Source: Rickettsia rickettsii
Lineage (GTDB): Bacteria > Pseudomonadota > Alphaproteobacteria > Rickettsiales > Rickettsiaceae
Assembly: GCF_001951015.1 (NCBI RefSeq)
Contig: NZ_CP018914.1
Location: 558,001 to 622,000 of the forward strand
DNA length: 64,000 nucleotides
Reading direction: 5' to 3'
Below, one piece after another: positions 19,240 through 27,696 of the stretch (position 1 is the stretch's first letter; each line of letters starts with the position of its first letter). Below the pieces are notes generated by a model. The model made no database searches. It saw only the letters and a list, made by a program, of their open reading frames with translations, and was not told the origin of the DNA. A program made the position numbers and the translations under genes.

Positions 19240-21747
19240 ATGAACCAAATAGAACAAAAATGGCAGTACATTTGGCAAGAAGAAAAAGCTTTTGAGGTAT
19301 CAAACGCGAGTAGCAAGCCAAAATATTACGTACTTGAAATGCTGCCTTATCCTTCCGGTAAAATCCATGTAGGTCACGTACGCAACTATTCTATAGGTGA
19401 TGTTATTGCAAGGTTTATGACTATGCAAGGTTTTAATGTACTTCATCCGATGGGTTGGGATGCTTTCGGGCTACCTGCCGAAAATGCCGCAATAAACAAT
19501 AATTCTCACCCAAAAAAATGGACATATTCTAATATCAAGAATATGAAAAAGCAGCTAAAATCTATGGGCTTTTCTTATGATTGGTCTAGAGAGATAAATA
19601 GTTGCGATCCTGAGTATTATAAACATGAGCAGAAATTCTTTTTAGAGCTTTATGAACGAAATCTTGCTTATCAAAAAGAATCATTTGTTAATTGGGATCC
19701 GGTTGATAATACCGTGCTTGCGAATGAACAAGTTGTAGACGGGCGTGGTTGGCGTTCAGGTGCAATAGTGGCAAAACGTTATTTAAAGCAATGGTTCTTA
19801 AAAATTACCGATTATGCTGAAGAATTATTAAACGAAATTCAGAATTTAAAAGAGTGGCCTGAAGCTGTTCGGTCTATGCAAGAGAAATGGATAGGTAAAT
19901 CGATAGGTGCTAATTTTCATTTCAAAATTAAGGATAATGAAGAGACTACTATAGAAGTATTCTCAACCAAACCTGAAACCATTTTTGGTGCTAGCTTTAT
20001 AGGAATTGCCTTTAATCATCCGATAATAGAGCGGTTAGTTTCTAAAACACCTGAAATACTCGCTTTTATAACTCAATGCTCGCATATTACAAGAAGTAGC
20101 AAACTAGAAAAGGCTGAAAAGGAAGGTGTATTTACCGGTCTTTTTGTTACTCATCCTTTCGATTCAAATATAGTTTTACCGGTTATTATTACTAATTTTG
20201 TGCTAATGGATTATGGCACTGGTGCAATATTTGGTTGCCCTGCTCATGACGAATGTGACCATGAATTAGCTGTTAAAATGAATTTATCTATTAAACAAGT
20301 AATTAAAGCAGATATGGATGTACAAAAGACCGCTTATACGGAAGATGGAATTTTAATTAATTCGGATTTTCTAAACGGCTTAACTAGTAACGAAGCAAAA
20401 CAAGAAGTCATCAGAGAATTTGAGAAACTAGGCATAGGTAAACGCAGCGTAAATTATCGTCTAAAAGATTGGGGGATTTCAAGGCAGCGCTTTTGGGGAT
20501 GTCCTATTCCTATGATTCACTGCGAAATTTGTGGCATAGTGCCCGTACCTTACAAAGACTTACCCGTTACTTTACCTGATGATGTCAATTTTGACGGTCA
20601 CGGTAATCCGCTTGATCATCATCCTAGTTGGAAACATGTTAATTGTCCGAAATGCGATAAGCCGGCTGTGCGTGAAACCGATACTTTTGATACATTTTTT
20701 GAATCATCTTGGTATTTTATGAGATATTGCAATAGCAATGCTACAGAGATGACTGATAAAAAAGCTTGTGATTACTGGCTACCGGTTGATAAATATATAG
20801 GCGGCATTGAACATGCGGTAATGCATTTATTATATGCAAGGTTTTTTACAAAAGTAATGAACGAACAGAATTACGTAAGCGTTCAAGAGCCTTTTAAAGG
20901 TCTATTTACTCAAGGTATGGTGCTGCATGCCACTTACAAAGATGAACATAATAATTGGTTATATCCTGAAGAAGTAGTTAAAAAGGGTAATGAATTTTTT
21001 CATAAAGAAAGCAATAATAGAGTAGTGCAGGGACGCATTGAAAAGATGAGTAAGTCTAAAAAGAATCTAATCGATCTTGAGACAATGCAAGAGCAATATG
21101 GGGCAGATGCTATTAGGCTTTTTGTACTGTCCGATAGTCCGCCTGAGAAAGATCTAGAATGGTCGGCAAGCGGTATTGAAGGCTGCTCACGTTTTATTAA
21201 TAAGCTTGAGTATATGTTTAAGGCGATAGATTCTTTAAAAGATGATGTGAATAGCGAGGTTAATAAAGAGCTTAATAGGTTAGTACATTTTACAATAAAG
21301 CACGTCGCCGAAGATATAAAGCATTTTGCCCTAAACAGAGCAATAGCACGTATGCGTGAGCTTTCTAATTCTATATCTGCTGAAATATCCAAAGATAAAA
21401 TTGATGTTAAAACCGTAAGGCATGGCTTTAATGTTTTAGTACAGCTACTAAATCCTTTTATCCCGCATATTACGGAAGAAATTTGGCAAAAGCTTGGCAA
21501 TAAAGAGCGATTATATAATTTGTCTTTTCCTGCATTTGATGAATCAATGCTAGAGTTAGATACATATATTATGGCAGTGCAGGTTAACGGCAAACTCCGT
21601 GATACCTATGAGTTTAAAACTTCCGTAAGTGAAGATGAAATAAAGCAAGTTACCGTCAGTCTGCCAAAGGTACAAAAGTTCTTAGAAGGGAAAGAGCCGA
21701 AGAAGATTATCCTTGTTCCTCGTAAAATTGTGAATATACTCGTTTAA
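19240..21747 (+). CDS. leuS: Leucyl-tRNA synthetase
   Basis: Class I synthetase charging tRNA-Leu. 835 residues, normal for bacteria. The ATP-binding HIGH box appears as HVGH at residues 43-46 after MLPYPSGK, the CP1 editing domain spans about 220-420 (with GTGAIFGCPAHDECDHELAV), a zinc-like insert carries CEICG and CPKC, and KMSKS is at 602-606 followed by the tRNA-binding helices and a C-terminal domain (MAVQVNGKLRDTYEF). The start MNQIEQKWQYIWQEEKAF matches the family. A repeat, not a recognisable leader or T-box, lies just upstream. Confidence 0.98.
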   Translation: MNQIEQKWQYIWQEEKAFEVSNASSKPKYYVLEMLPYPSGKIHVGHVRNYSIGDVIARFMTMQGFNVLHPMGWDAFGLPAENAAINNNSHPKKWTYSNIKNMKKQLKSMGFSYDWSREINSCDPEYYKHEQKFFLELYERNLAYQKESFVNWDPVDNTVLANEQVVDGRGWRSGAIVAKRYLKQWFLKITDYAEELLNEIQNLKEWPEAVRSMQEKWIGKSIGANFHFKIKDNEETTIEVFSTKPETIFGASFIGIAFNHPIIERLVSKTPEILAFITQCSHITRSSKLEKAEKEGVFTGLFVTHPFDSNIVLPVIITNFVLMDYGTGAIFGCPAHDECDHELAVKMNLSIKQVIKADMDVQKTAYTEDGILINSDFLNGLTSNEAKQEVIREFEKLGIGKRSVNYRLKDWGISRQRFWGCPIPMIHCEICGIVPVPYKDLPVTLPDDVNFDGHGNPLDHHPSWKHVNCPKCDKPAVRETDTFDTFFESSWYFMRYCNSNATEMTDKKACDYWLPVDKYIGGIEHAVMHLLYARFFTKVMNEQNYVSVQEPFKGLFTQGMVLHATYKDEHNNWLYPEEVVKKGNEFFHKESNNRVVQGRIEKMSKSKKNLIDLETMQEQYGADAIRLFVLSDSPPEKDLEWSASGIEGCSRFINKLEYMFKAIDSLKDDVNSEVNKELNRLVHFTIKHVAEDIKHFALNRAIARMRELSNSISAEISKDKIDVKTVRHGFNVLVQLLNPFIPHITEEIWQKLGNKERLYNLSFPAFDESMLELDTYIMAVQVNGKLRDTYEFKTSVSEDEIKQVTVSLPKVQKFLEGKEPKKIILVPRKIVNILV

Positions 21748-21748
21748 T

Positions 21749-21865
21749 TTGGACAATTGGCTACGTCGTTTTGGTAAGTCTTCGGATGCTCACGTATTAA
21801 GTATATGCTCCGCTCCTCGGCTTACAGATTCCTTGCTCTTTCCAAATTAAGCTGCGTCTAGCTAC
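21749..21865. repeat. Family E palindromic element after leuS
   Basis: The element includes GGATGCTCACGTATTAAGTATATGC and GCTCTTTCCAAATTAAGC-type sequence that reappears as the reverse complement at 40550-40685 (TTTAATTTGGAAAAGAGC, GGAGCATATAC). Both copies lie at the 3' side of genes. The boundaries are approximate. Confidence 0.65.
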
Positions 21866-21901
21866 TTTTCATTTATCAGAAGTATATTATTTTTTGAATC
21901 T

Positions 21902-21998
21902 GTCATCCCGCGACTTGATCGTGGGATCTAGTTTAAAATACTAAAATTATTAGTACTTTAAGTTGTTTTTAAATACCGTGGTCAAGCCGCAGTATGAC
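21902..21998. repeat. Family B element with AT-rich core
   Basis: GTCATCCCGCGACTTGATCG and CCGTGGTCAAGCCGCAGTATGAC form the ends; the middle contains ACTAAAATTATTAGTACTTT, the same core as at 3530, 34820 and 62330. Confidence 0.8.
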
Positions 21999-22014
21999 AC
22001 CTAGTATACTTTTA

Positions 22015-22415
22015 TTGTATTACCTACCATACTAACCCAAAAAAAAGTAGTAGTATGCCCTAAAACTACCGCCTTATGTTTATCTAATGAAGAGTCATAA
22101 TGCTGCTTCGTCTCATTTATAAAATTACTGCAATTATTATGGTAAGTACCTTTTGAAGCACCCTTATAACTCTGATAAGATGAAGTTTCATAATGTTCCT
22201 TCTCTAAGGTAATAGTAAATATTGTTTATTAGCATTAATACTTTATCTATTATATAATTAGCTGCCTACCAAAATGCGGCAAAACCGCCACCAATACTTA
22301 AAGTGTCTTCTTCTGTTTCACAAGTTATAATCCTAGGATAACAGAGGTTTGCTATACTATCTAGACTTAGATTTAAATCTGACTCTGAATCTAGCACGTC
22401 TATTTTTTTCTATTA
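22015..22415 (-). pseudogene. Gene debris of unknown origin in the leuS-rnd gap
   Basis: On the minus strand a 45-codon open stretch reads LDSESDLNLSLDSIANLCYP and EEDTLSIGGGFAAFW before a stop at about 22267, and another piece toward 22020 reads SYQSYKGASKGTYHNN and HYDSSLDKHKAVVLGH. They are in different frames with stops between. The composition resembles coding sequence more than the repeats around it, but no family is recognised. The whole gap 21748-22823 otherwise holds repeats (E, B, F and a palindrome at 22647) and no intact gene. Confidence 0.35.
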
Positions 22416-22442
22416 GTCATAACAATCCCCTTTTAGTGACTA

Positions 22443-22602
22443 ATTAATTAAACTTTTTGTATAACTTGCGTCTAAGGGTAAATTTGTATGTCAATCCGGT
22501 ACTCACATCCTTACGTATTTTTATGTACGCTGCGGTGGCAAGTGTTTCCATGTTTTCTTCAAATTCTTTCTTATTAGCTACATTATGCAATAAGTCTATT
22601 GT
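22443..22602. repeat. Family F palindromic element, second copy
   Basis: Shares with 1911-2060 the sequences ATAACTTGC.TCTAAGGGTAA, CCGGTACTC, TCCTTACGTA, GTACGCTGCGGTG and TTCTT.CAAATTC, and ends in inverted arms around AATTAAACTTTTTGTATAA and TTATGCAATAAGTCTATT. Confidence 0.78.
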
Positions 22603-22646
22603 AGGCTCAGTAATTTAAAAAAATCAATTAGCTACTAATAGACTGG

Positions 22647-22763
22647 CTGTAATAAATTTTAACCGGTAATTTAATTTTTGTTGCTGTAAATTATAAGATT
22701 TTTTTGAAATAGGAACTGCTATTTCTCCAAAAATCTTCAATTATGAATGAAAATTTATTACAG
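22647..22763. repeat. Palindromic element of another type
   Basis: CTGTAATAAATTTT (22647) and AAAATTTATTACAG (about 22750-22763) are exact inverted arms of 14 bases; nested inside, AGATTTTTTTGAAATAG and CTATTTCTCCAAAAATCT also pair. No other copy was seen in the window. It could be a large terminator-like hairpin or a seventh repeat family. Confidence 0.6.
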
Positions 22764-22823
22764 ATAGACTATTAAATAGTGCGCCTGATTTTATACCTGA
22801 AGTCAATAAATGGTATTAATAAA

Positions 22824-23435
22824 TTAATGCATGAAAATATCAATTTCATTCCAACCGATAAGGTCTAAATTAGCTCTTATCGGTAAAAAACGGAAAATAT
22901 CTTGGGCAAGTTCATACCTATTTTCTTTAAGTAGCATTTTTTGTAAAATATCTTTTAACTGATGCAAATAAAGCACATCTTTTGCTGCATATTCTTTTTG
23001 TTCTGAAGATAAATTATCCGCACCCCAATAGGAAGATTGTTGTTGTTTTGAAATATTTATATTAAGCAATTCTCGGCACAAATCCTTAAGCCCATGACTA
23101 TCGGTATAAGTTCTAACTAGTTTTGAAGATATTTTAGTACAAAAGATATTTTCTAAATCTATACTTAAATATTTTTTTATGGATGCTAGATCAAATCTAG
23201 CAAAATGAAATATCTTACATCTAGTTTTATCTAGTAATAATGCTTTTACATTAGGAGCTGTATAATCTTGATTTGTAAAATGCACAAGATGAGCTTCACC
23301 ATTGCCGTTACTAAATTGTAGCAAACATAGTTTATCTCTATGGAGATTTAGTCCCATTGTTTCGGTATCTATAGCTAGATCTCCTTCAAGTGTAAAATTA
23401 TTAGGTAGGTCGTTTTGATAAATTTTTATAGTCAT
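22824..23435 (-). CDS. rnd: RNase D-like 3'-5' exonuclease
   Basis: DEDD-superfamily exoribonuclease, expected to trim the 3' ends of tRNA and other stable RNA. Exo I is DTET (D23, E25), Exo II is the HFARFDLASI segment, and Exo III is YAAKDVLYL with the tyrosine and aspartate four residues apart. At 203 residues it is only the catalytic domain; the two HRDC domains of the E. coli enzyme are absent, as is usual for the short alphaproteobacterial version. The start ATG after a purine-rich stretch is followed by MTIKIYQNDLPNNFTLEGDL. The gene stands alone among repeats. Confidence 0.88.
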   Translation of the reverse strand: MTIKIYQNDLPNNFTLEGDLAIDTETMGLNLHRDKLCLLQFSNGNGEAHLVHFTNQDYTAPNVKALLLDKTRCKIFHFARFDLASIKKYLSIDLENIFCTKISSKLVRTYTDSHGLKDLCRELLNINISKQQQSSYWGADNLSSEQKEYAAKDVLYLHQLKDILQKMLLKENRYELAQDIFRFLPIRANLDLIGWNEIDIFMH

Positions 23436-23497
23436 AAATGATTTTTAATTCCTTTGAATCAATAATGTTGTTGTGCGGATCGAAAAACGCGTTCTGT

Positions 23498-23571
23498 GTC
23501 ATACCGTGGCTTGACCACGGTATAAAAAAAATTACAAAAGACTGGATCCCGCGATCAAGTCGCGGGATGAC
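23498..23571. repeat. Family B element, short form
   Basis: GTCATACCGTGGCTTGACCA and GATCAAGTCGCGGGATGAC are the end arms; 74 bases, without the AT-rich core. It lies between the FtsB-like gene and rnd. Confidence 0.85.
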
Positions 23572-23583
23572 AACAAAGTTTTG

Positions 23584-23889
23584 TTATTGGTGATTAAACA
23601 CCTGCTCATTTGGAGCAGCTACTCCTAAAACTTTCTTTGCTTGTTCTTCTAACATATCTTTATTTAGAGATTCCGTTCGCAGTAATTTGACGTTATGCTC
23701 AAGTTCTACTCTTTCTGCTCGTAAGCCTTTTAGTTCATCATAAGCTTTTTCAAGCTGCCTATTTACTTTTAAATATGCAATAATCCCTTTGTTACCATAT
23801 ATGCAATGAAAAACAAAATATCCAAGCAGTAAAGCTAAAAAGATATTTAAAATTATTTTTTTAGAATGATTATTTAAATGTATTATCAT
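23584..23889 (-). CDS. FtsB/DivIC-type septum formation protein
   Basis: 101 residues. A short cytoplasmic N-terminus is followed by one transmembrane helix (residues about 11-28, IILNIFLALLLGYFVFHC) and a long coiled coil (about 40-75, RQLEKAYDELKGLRAERVEL) ending in the small conserved tail with LNKDMLEEQAKKVLG. This layout is that of FtsB/DivIC, which with FtsL and FtsQ activates septal synthesis by FtsW-FtsI. The ATG overlaps the cdsA stop by 4 bases, so it is read in one operon after cdsA. Confidence 0.85.
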   Translation of the reverse strand: MIIHLNNHSKKIILNIFLALLLGYFVFHCIYGNKGIIAYLKVNRQLEKAYDELKGLRAERVELEHNVKLLRTESLNKDMLEEQAKKVLGVAAPNEQVFNHQ

Positions 23890-24578
23890 AAATATATATT
23901 CATAAGAAATAATATCAGAGCGGTTAAAATAATACTATCAAATCTGTCTAGCACTCCTCCATGACCGGGTATTATATGACCGCTATCTTTAATATTAAAT
24001 TTTCGCTTAAAATATGAAATAAATAAATCACTTAATTGAGCTATTAATGCTAATATACAACTAATTATAAACAAATAAATTTTATTTGCAAAATAGTAAT
24101 TTTCAATATGAAAGTTTGGTATAAAACTAACTAATACCGCAACTAAACCTGCTGATAATACTCCCGTCACTAAACCGCTCCAGGTTTTGTTAGGACTAAG
24201 TTTCGGAGCAAGTTTTGCTCCTTTAAAAGTTTTGCCGCCAATCATAGCGAAAGTATCTACCGACCACATTATGCAAAAATAAAGCATAATAAGCCATCTA
24301 TTGGTATCTTCCATACTTAAAAATATTAATAGGCTTATAGGAATCGGAATAATAATTAGCCCGATTAATAGATCAGGAATAGAAGAGTAGGTCATATTAT
24401 ACCATTCACTTAACATTCCCGTACCTACTAATATCATTAGAATATAGAATAAAGGCTTACACCATAATATAGCTATGACAAATAACGGAACTAAAACTAT
24501 ACCGGACAGGATTCTTAAATATATGTTTGATTTTTGTTTATCTTTTACCAAATGTTCTTTTCCTTTTTGAGTAATCAT
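23886..24578 (-). CDS. cdsA: Phosphatidate cytidylyltransferase
   Basis: Makes CDP-diacylglycerol from phosphatidate and CTP in the inner membrane, the branch point of phospholipid synthesis. 230 residues with about six to seven hydrophobic segments. The signature region reads KDSGHIIPGHGGVLDRFDSI, and SPNKTWSGLVTG is the other conserved block. The chosen start overlaps uppS by about 40 bases; a later start such as the TTG a few codons downstream is possible because the first 15 residues are hydrophilic and poorly conserved. The uppS-cdsA-ftsB order suggests one envelope operon. Confidence 0.93.
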   Translation of the reverse strand: MITQKGKEHLVKDKQKSNIYLRILSGIVLVPLFVIAILWCKPLFYILMILVGTGMLSEWYNMTYSSIPDLLIGLIIIPIPISLLIFLSMEDTNRWLIMLYFCIMWSVDTFAMIGGKTFKGAKLAPKLSPNKTWSGLVTGVLSAGLVAVLVSFIPNFHIENYYFANKIYLFIISCILALIAQLSDLFISYFKRKFNIKDSGHIIPGHGGVLDRFDSIILTALILFLMNIYL

Positions 24579-25218
24579 TTATAGCTTCTTGTATATCATA
24601 TTTATTAAAATCAGGCCAATATTTGGGTGAGAAATATAATTCAGCATAAGCTGCTTGCCAAAGCAAGAAATTACTGATGCGATAAACCCCGCCCGGTCTT
24701 ATTAATAAATCTACATCCGGCATTTCAGGATCATATAAAGCGTGTTGTATATCGCTGTCACTTACTGCTTTTTTACCGCTTGTAATAATTTTTGTGCAGG
24801 CATCAACTATTTCTTGACGACTTCCATAACTAAAAGCTATACAAAGCGTTATTTTATTATTATTTTTTGTTAATTCTATAGCATTATTTATTTGTTTTTG
24901 CAATGAGCTACTTAATAAAGTCAGCCTACCTATTACTTTTATTTTAACGCCGTTTTTATGTAAATTATTTAATTCGGTTTTTAAATAAATACTTAATAAT
25001 TTTATTAGGAAATCTACTTCCGTGCTTGAGCGTTGCCAATTTTCGGAAGAGAAAGTATATAAAGTTATATAAGGTATGTTAAGGTTAAGAAACTCAGGCA
25101 GTAATTCACGAATTTTATCGGCTCCTGCTTTATGCCCTTCAGATTTTGTTAAGTTATGCTGATCTGCCCAACGAGCATTACCGTCCATTATTATTGCTAA
25201 ATGTTTTATGTTAGTCAT
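24538..25218 (-). CDS. uppS: Isoprenyl transferase (undecaprenyl diphosphate synthase)
   Basis: Cis-prenyltransferase making the C55 lipid carrier used by MurG and other envelope enzymes. The start is set at the ATG that gives MTNIKHLAIIMDGNARWA; the nine upstream codons are probably not translated. Seen motifs: IIMDGNARWA with the catalytic Asp, GHKAGADKIRELL, LYTFSSENWQRS, and the C-terminal DLLIRPGG followed by RISNFLLWQAAYAELYF. Most family members read RTGGE or RTSGE where this protein has RPGGV, so the Thr and Glu of that loop are replaced. Length 226 residues, within the family range. Confidence 0.94.
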   Translation of the reverse strand: MTNIKHLAIIMDGNARWADQHNLTKSEGHKAGADKIRELLPEFLNLNIPYITLYTFSSENWQRSSTEVDFLIKLLSIYLKTELNNLHKNGVKIKVIGRLTLLSSSLQKQINNAIELTKNNNKITLCIAFSYGSRQEIVDACTKIITSGKKAVSDSDIQHALYDPEMPDVDLLIRPGGVYRISNFLLWQAAYAELYFSPKYWPDFNKYDIQEAINDYSKRKRTFGKR

Positions 25219-25258
25219 TATTTTATATTTTAGATGTTGCTGCATGGATCGATTTTTC

Positions 25259-25358
25259 CGTCATTGCAAGCGACTAAAAGGAGCGTGGCAATCTCATGAA
25301 ACAATATAAAATTTCTGAGATTGTCACGCCCTCGGCTTTGCCTATCCTTGTAATGACG
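25259..25358. repeat. Family A palindromic element upstream of uppS
   Basis: CGTCATTGCAAGCGACTAAAA and CCTTGTAATGACG are end arms; inner GTGGCAATCTCATGAAAC and TTTCTGAGATTGTCACGCC pair. Just outside lies TTGCTGCATGGATC, like the outer box of the composite elements. Confidence 0.82.
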
Positions 25359-25390
25359 ATTTGGCATCTACACGGGAATGACATCGGTAG

Positions 25391-26830
25391 TCATATTTTA
25401 GGTATTTCGATTCTTACCGATAGCCCGCCTAAATCCTTGCTATCTTCTAAATAAATAGAGCCTTTATGATCGTTTATTATTTCTTTAGTAATAGCAAGCC
25501 CAAGCCCTACGTTACTTGCATTATCAAGCTGTCTTGCTTTATCTGATCTATAAAACGGTTTAAATACAAGGTGTGTTTCCGTATCATCTATACCGGGACC
25601 GTTATCCTCAATAATTATAGCTACGGTAGATGAATTATCTTTTGAGGATATCTTAATTTTAGTTCCATATTTTATAGCGTTACCGATTAAATTAGACAAG
25701 GCTCTTTCAAAAGAATGCGGCTTAATGCATACTTCTAGTTTATCTAAATTAGTAGATTTTATAAATTCAATATTTACATGTGACCATTTGTTAAAAAAAC
25801 GTTCCATCCAAGGTAATAATAAAATGTCTTCAAATTCTTCTGTACTTTCACCTTTAGCAAAATCTAAATAAGAATTTATCATTTGCTGCATAGTTAATAT
25901 ATCTTGTTTTAACCCTTCGATTTCTTCGCTTTCTTCCATCAATTCAAGTTGTAGCTTCATTCTTGTTAAAGGAGTTCTCAGGTCATGAGAAATCATAGCA
26001 AGCATAGTGGTTTTTTTAGTAATTTGTTTTTCAATACGAGCTTTCATTTTTAAAAAAGCAAGCCCTGCTTTTCTTATTTCTAAGGCTCCTGAAGGTTTGA
26101 AATTTTTGCCTTTTAAAACACCTCGACCAAATTTATCCATGCTATCCGCAAGGGTGAGTATTGATTTAATTTGATTTTTGGAGAAAATAATAGAAACAGA
26201 AAGTAATATAACAGTTAAAGATATAATCCATAAAACAAATATATATACTGTAGGATTAAGTAGTAACTTTGCAGGAAAAGTAATATATAATACTCCATCT
26301 TTTAATTCTAAAAATACTTCAATTTTATTTTCCTTATTTAGTTTAACTATATTTTTTTCATGGATTTTTGTAGCTAAAATATTTTTGAATATAGTTAAAG
26401 GTTCACCTAATTTAGGCTGTTTTATAGATAACTTTTTATTAAGCTGAAACTGATAAGATAAATTAAGATAATTTTCCGATAAATGGGTTATCTCTCTTGA
26501 ATTATTTCTATGTTCTTTAATCAATGATTCTATTTCATTGATAATAATAGTACTAGTATAATATGACACATTATACCAATGACGATCGTAAAACAAAAAT
26601 ATAGCAACGATTTGTCCTATTAAAATCGGAATGATTATAATAAACATAAACCGTACAAATAATGTTCTTGGTAAAGCATATTTCAAAGAGCTTGATACAA
26701 GCGAATTTTTCAAGATTCGTCTGTGCTCACGTATTTTTATACGCTGTGTAGGCTCGCTTTTAAATTCATCTTGTCTGAAGCTCTTTGAAATATGCTGTAA
26801 TAATTTAGATATAAAGTGCATAGCCCTCAT
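25391..26830 (-). CDS. Sensor histidine kinase (EnvZ-like), with RPE at its N-terminus
   Basis: 479 residues. Layout: N-terminal cytoplasmic part, transmembrane helix at about 58-78 (VRFMFIIIIPILIGQIVAIF), periplasmic sensor part, second helix near 195-215, HAMP-like linker, HisKA with the phosphorylated H282 in AMISHDLRTPLTRMK, and HATPase with N box NLIGNAIKYG, G1 box IEDNGPGID and G2 GLGLAITKEI. It overlaps the upstream response-regulator gene by 26 bases. Residues about 12-53 are encoded by a family D repeat inserted in frame just before the first membrane helix. The kinase is annotated EnvZ-like in related genomes; the stimulus is unknown. Confidence 0.9.
   Translation of the reverse strand: MRAMHFISKLLQHISKSFRQDEFKSEPTQRIKIREHRRILKNSLVSSSLKYALPRTLFVRFMFIIIIPILIGQIVAIFLFYDRHWYNVSYYTSTIIINEIESLIKEHRNNSREITHLSENYLNLSYQFQLNKKLSIKQPKLGEPLTIFKNILATKIHEKNIVKLNKENKIEVFLELKDGVLYITFPAKLLLNPTVYIFVLWIISLTVILLSVSIIFSKNQIKSILTLADSMDKFGRGVLKGKNFKPSGALEIRKAGLAFLKMKARIEKQITKKTTMLAMISHDLRTPLTRMKLQLELMEESEEIEGLKQDILTMQQMINSYLDFAKGESTEEFEDILLLPWMERFFNKWSHVNIEFIKSTNLDKLEVCIKPHSFERALSNLIGNAIKYGTKIKISSKDNSSTVAIIIEDNGPGIDDTETHLVFKPFYRSDKARQLDNASNVGLGLAITKEIINDHKGSIYLEDSKDLGGLSVRIEIPKI
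26674..26797 (-). repeat. Family D palindromic element (RPE) inside the sensor kinase gene
   Basis: AGCATATTTCAAAGAGCTT and AAGCTCTTTGAAATATGCT are perfect inverted end arms. It is read in the minus frame as a peptide with KSFRQDEFKSEPTQR and IKIREHRRILKNSLVSSSLK. The copies at 9217 and 62580 encode the same peptide type in the corresponding frame, though interrupted by stops. Confidence 0.92.
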
Positions 26831-27485
26831 TACGCACAGTTTTTAAATATTTCGGCTCTTTTGGGTTGTCTTCTATTTTGCTTCTTATTCTTGTAATTTG
26901 TACATCGATAGAACGCATACTAAGCCCTCCCATTATTTTTGACAGTTCAAAACGACTAGTAGATTTACCGGAATTTTTTATTAATATCTCAAGTAATTTT
27001 TGTTCAGTAGAGCTAAGAGATACAATTTGATTATTCTTGGTAAATTCTTTTGTATCGGAATTATAAAAATTATTGCCGAATTTAATTATATTCGTTTCTT
27101 TTTTAAAGTTATTATAATTATTGATTAAGTTATTTATCCGAAGTAATAATTCTCTCGGTTCAAAAGGTTTAGTTATATAATCAGAGGCACCGGCTTCAAG
27201 TCCTTTAACACGGTCATCGGCTTCCGATAAAGCAGTAAGCATAACTATAGGAATATTATTACCGGCATCCCTTATAGTAGTAGCAAAATCAAGCCCTGTT
27301 ATTTCAGGTAACATAACATCTAAAATAATTAAATCATAATTAGAAGTTTTTAATAGATTTTTAGCTTCTATGACTGAGCTTGCCGTTGATACTAAAAACG
27401 CGTTTTTATTTAAAAATTGCTTTAAAAGTGCTAATATTCTGCTATCATCATCAACGATTAAAATATGTGCTTTGTATGTATGCAT
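26805..27485 (-). CDS. Response regulator, OmpR family
   Basis: 226 residues: receiver domain (1-120) with the acidic pocket D12-D13, phosphoacceptor D56 in DLIILDVMLPE, the conserved Thr/Ser in MLTALSEADD and Lys in TKPFEPREL; then a winged-helix DNA-binding domain (about 130-226) with SSTEQKLLEILIKN and SIDVQITRIRSKIEDNPKEP. Partner of the following kinase gene, with which it overlaps, so the two are coupled. In this organism its targets cannot be seen; the repeats fill the upstream region and no direct-repeat operator was recognised. Confidence 0.93.
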   Translation of the reverse strand: MHTYKAHILIVDDDSRILALLKQFLNKNAFLVSTASSVIEAKNLLKTSNYDLIILDVMLPEITGLDFATTIRDAGNNIPIVMLTALSEADDRVKGLEAGASDYITKPFEPRELLLRINNLINNYNNFKKETNIIKFGNNFYNSDTKEFTKNNQIVSLSSTEQKLLEILIKNSGKSTSRFELSKIMGGLSMRSIDVQITRIRSKIEDNPKEPKYLKTVRNEGYALYI

Positions 27486-27520
27486 ACTCGTTTAATTTAA
27501 AAAAATTGTATTTCACTATT

Positions 27521-27639
27521 GTCATACCGTGGCTTGACCACGGGATCTTATGTCGTAGGTTGTGTTCTGAGATCCTGCGATCAAGTCGCGGTATGACGTT
27601 AAATACTACTGGATTCCCGCTTTCGCAGGAATGACATAG
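27521..27639. repeat. Family B element followed directly by family C hairpin
   Basis: B: GTCATACCGTGGCTTGACCA to GATCAAGTCGCGGTATGACG (27521-27597). C: CTGGATTCCCGCTTTCGCAG with GAATGACATAGG (27609-27639). They stand tail to tail between the divergent response regulator and ilvE, where both promoters must lie. Confidence 0.82.
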
Positions 27640-27696
27640 GAACTACGGCCGTATAGCTCATGACGATTGACAATACTTTAATATAAATATAGATTA

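Noticed and set aside
21000-21593. 197-codon frame opposite leuS
   Set aside because: It is antisense to conserved LeuRS sequence, rich in Ser/Leu/Ile as shadows of this kind are, and has no family features.
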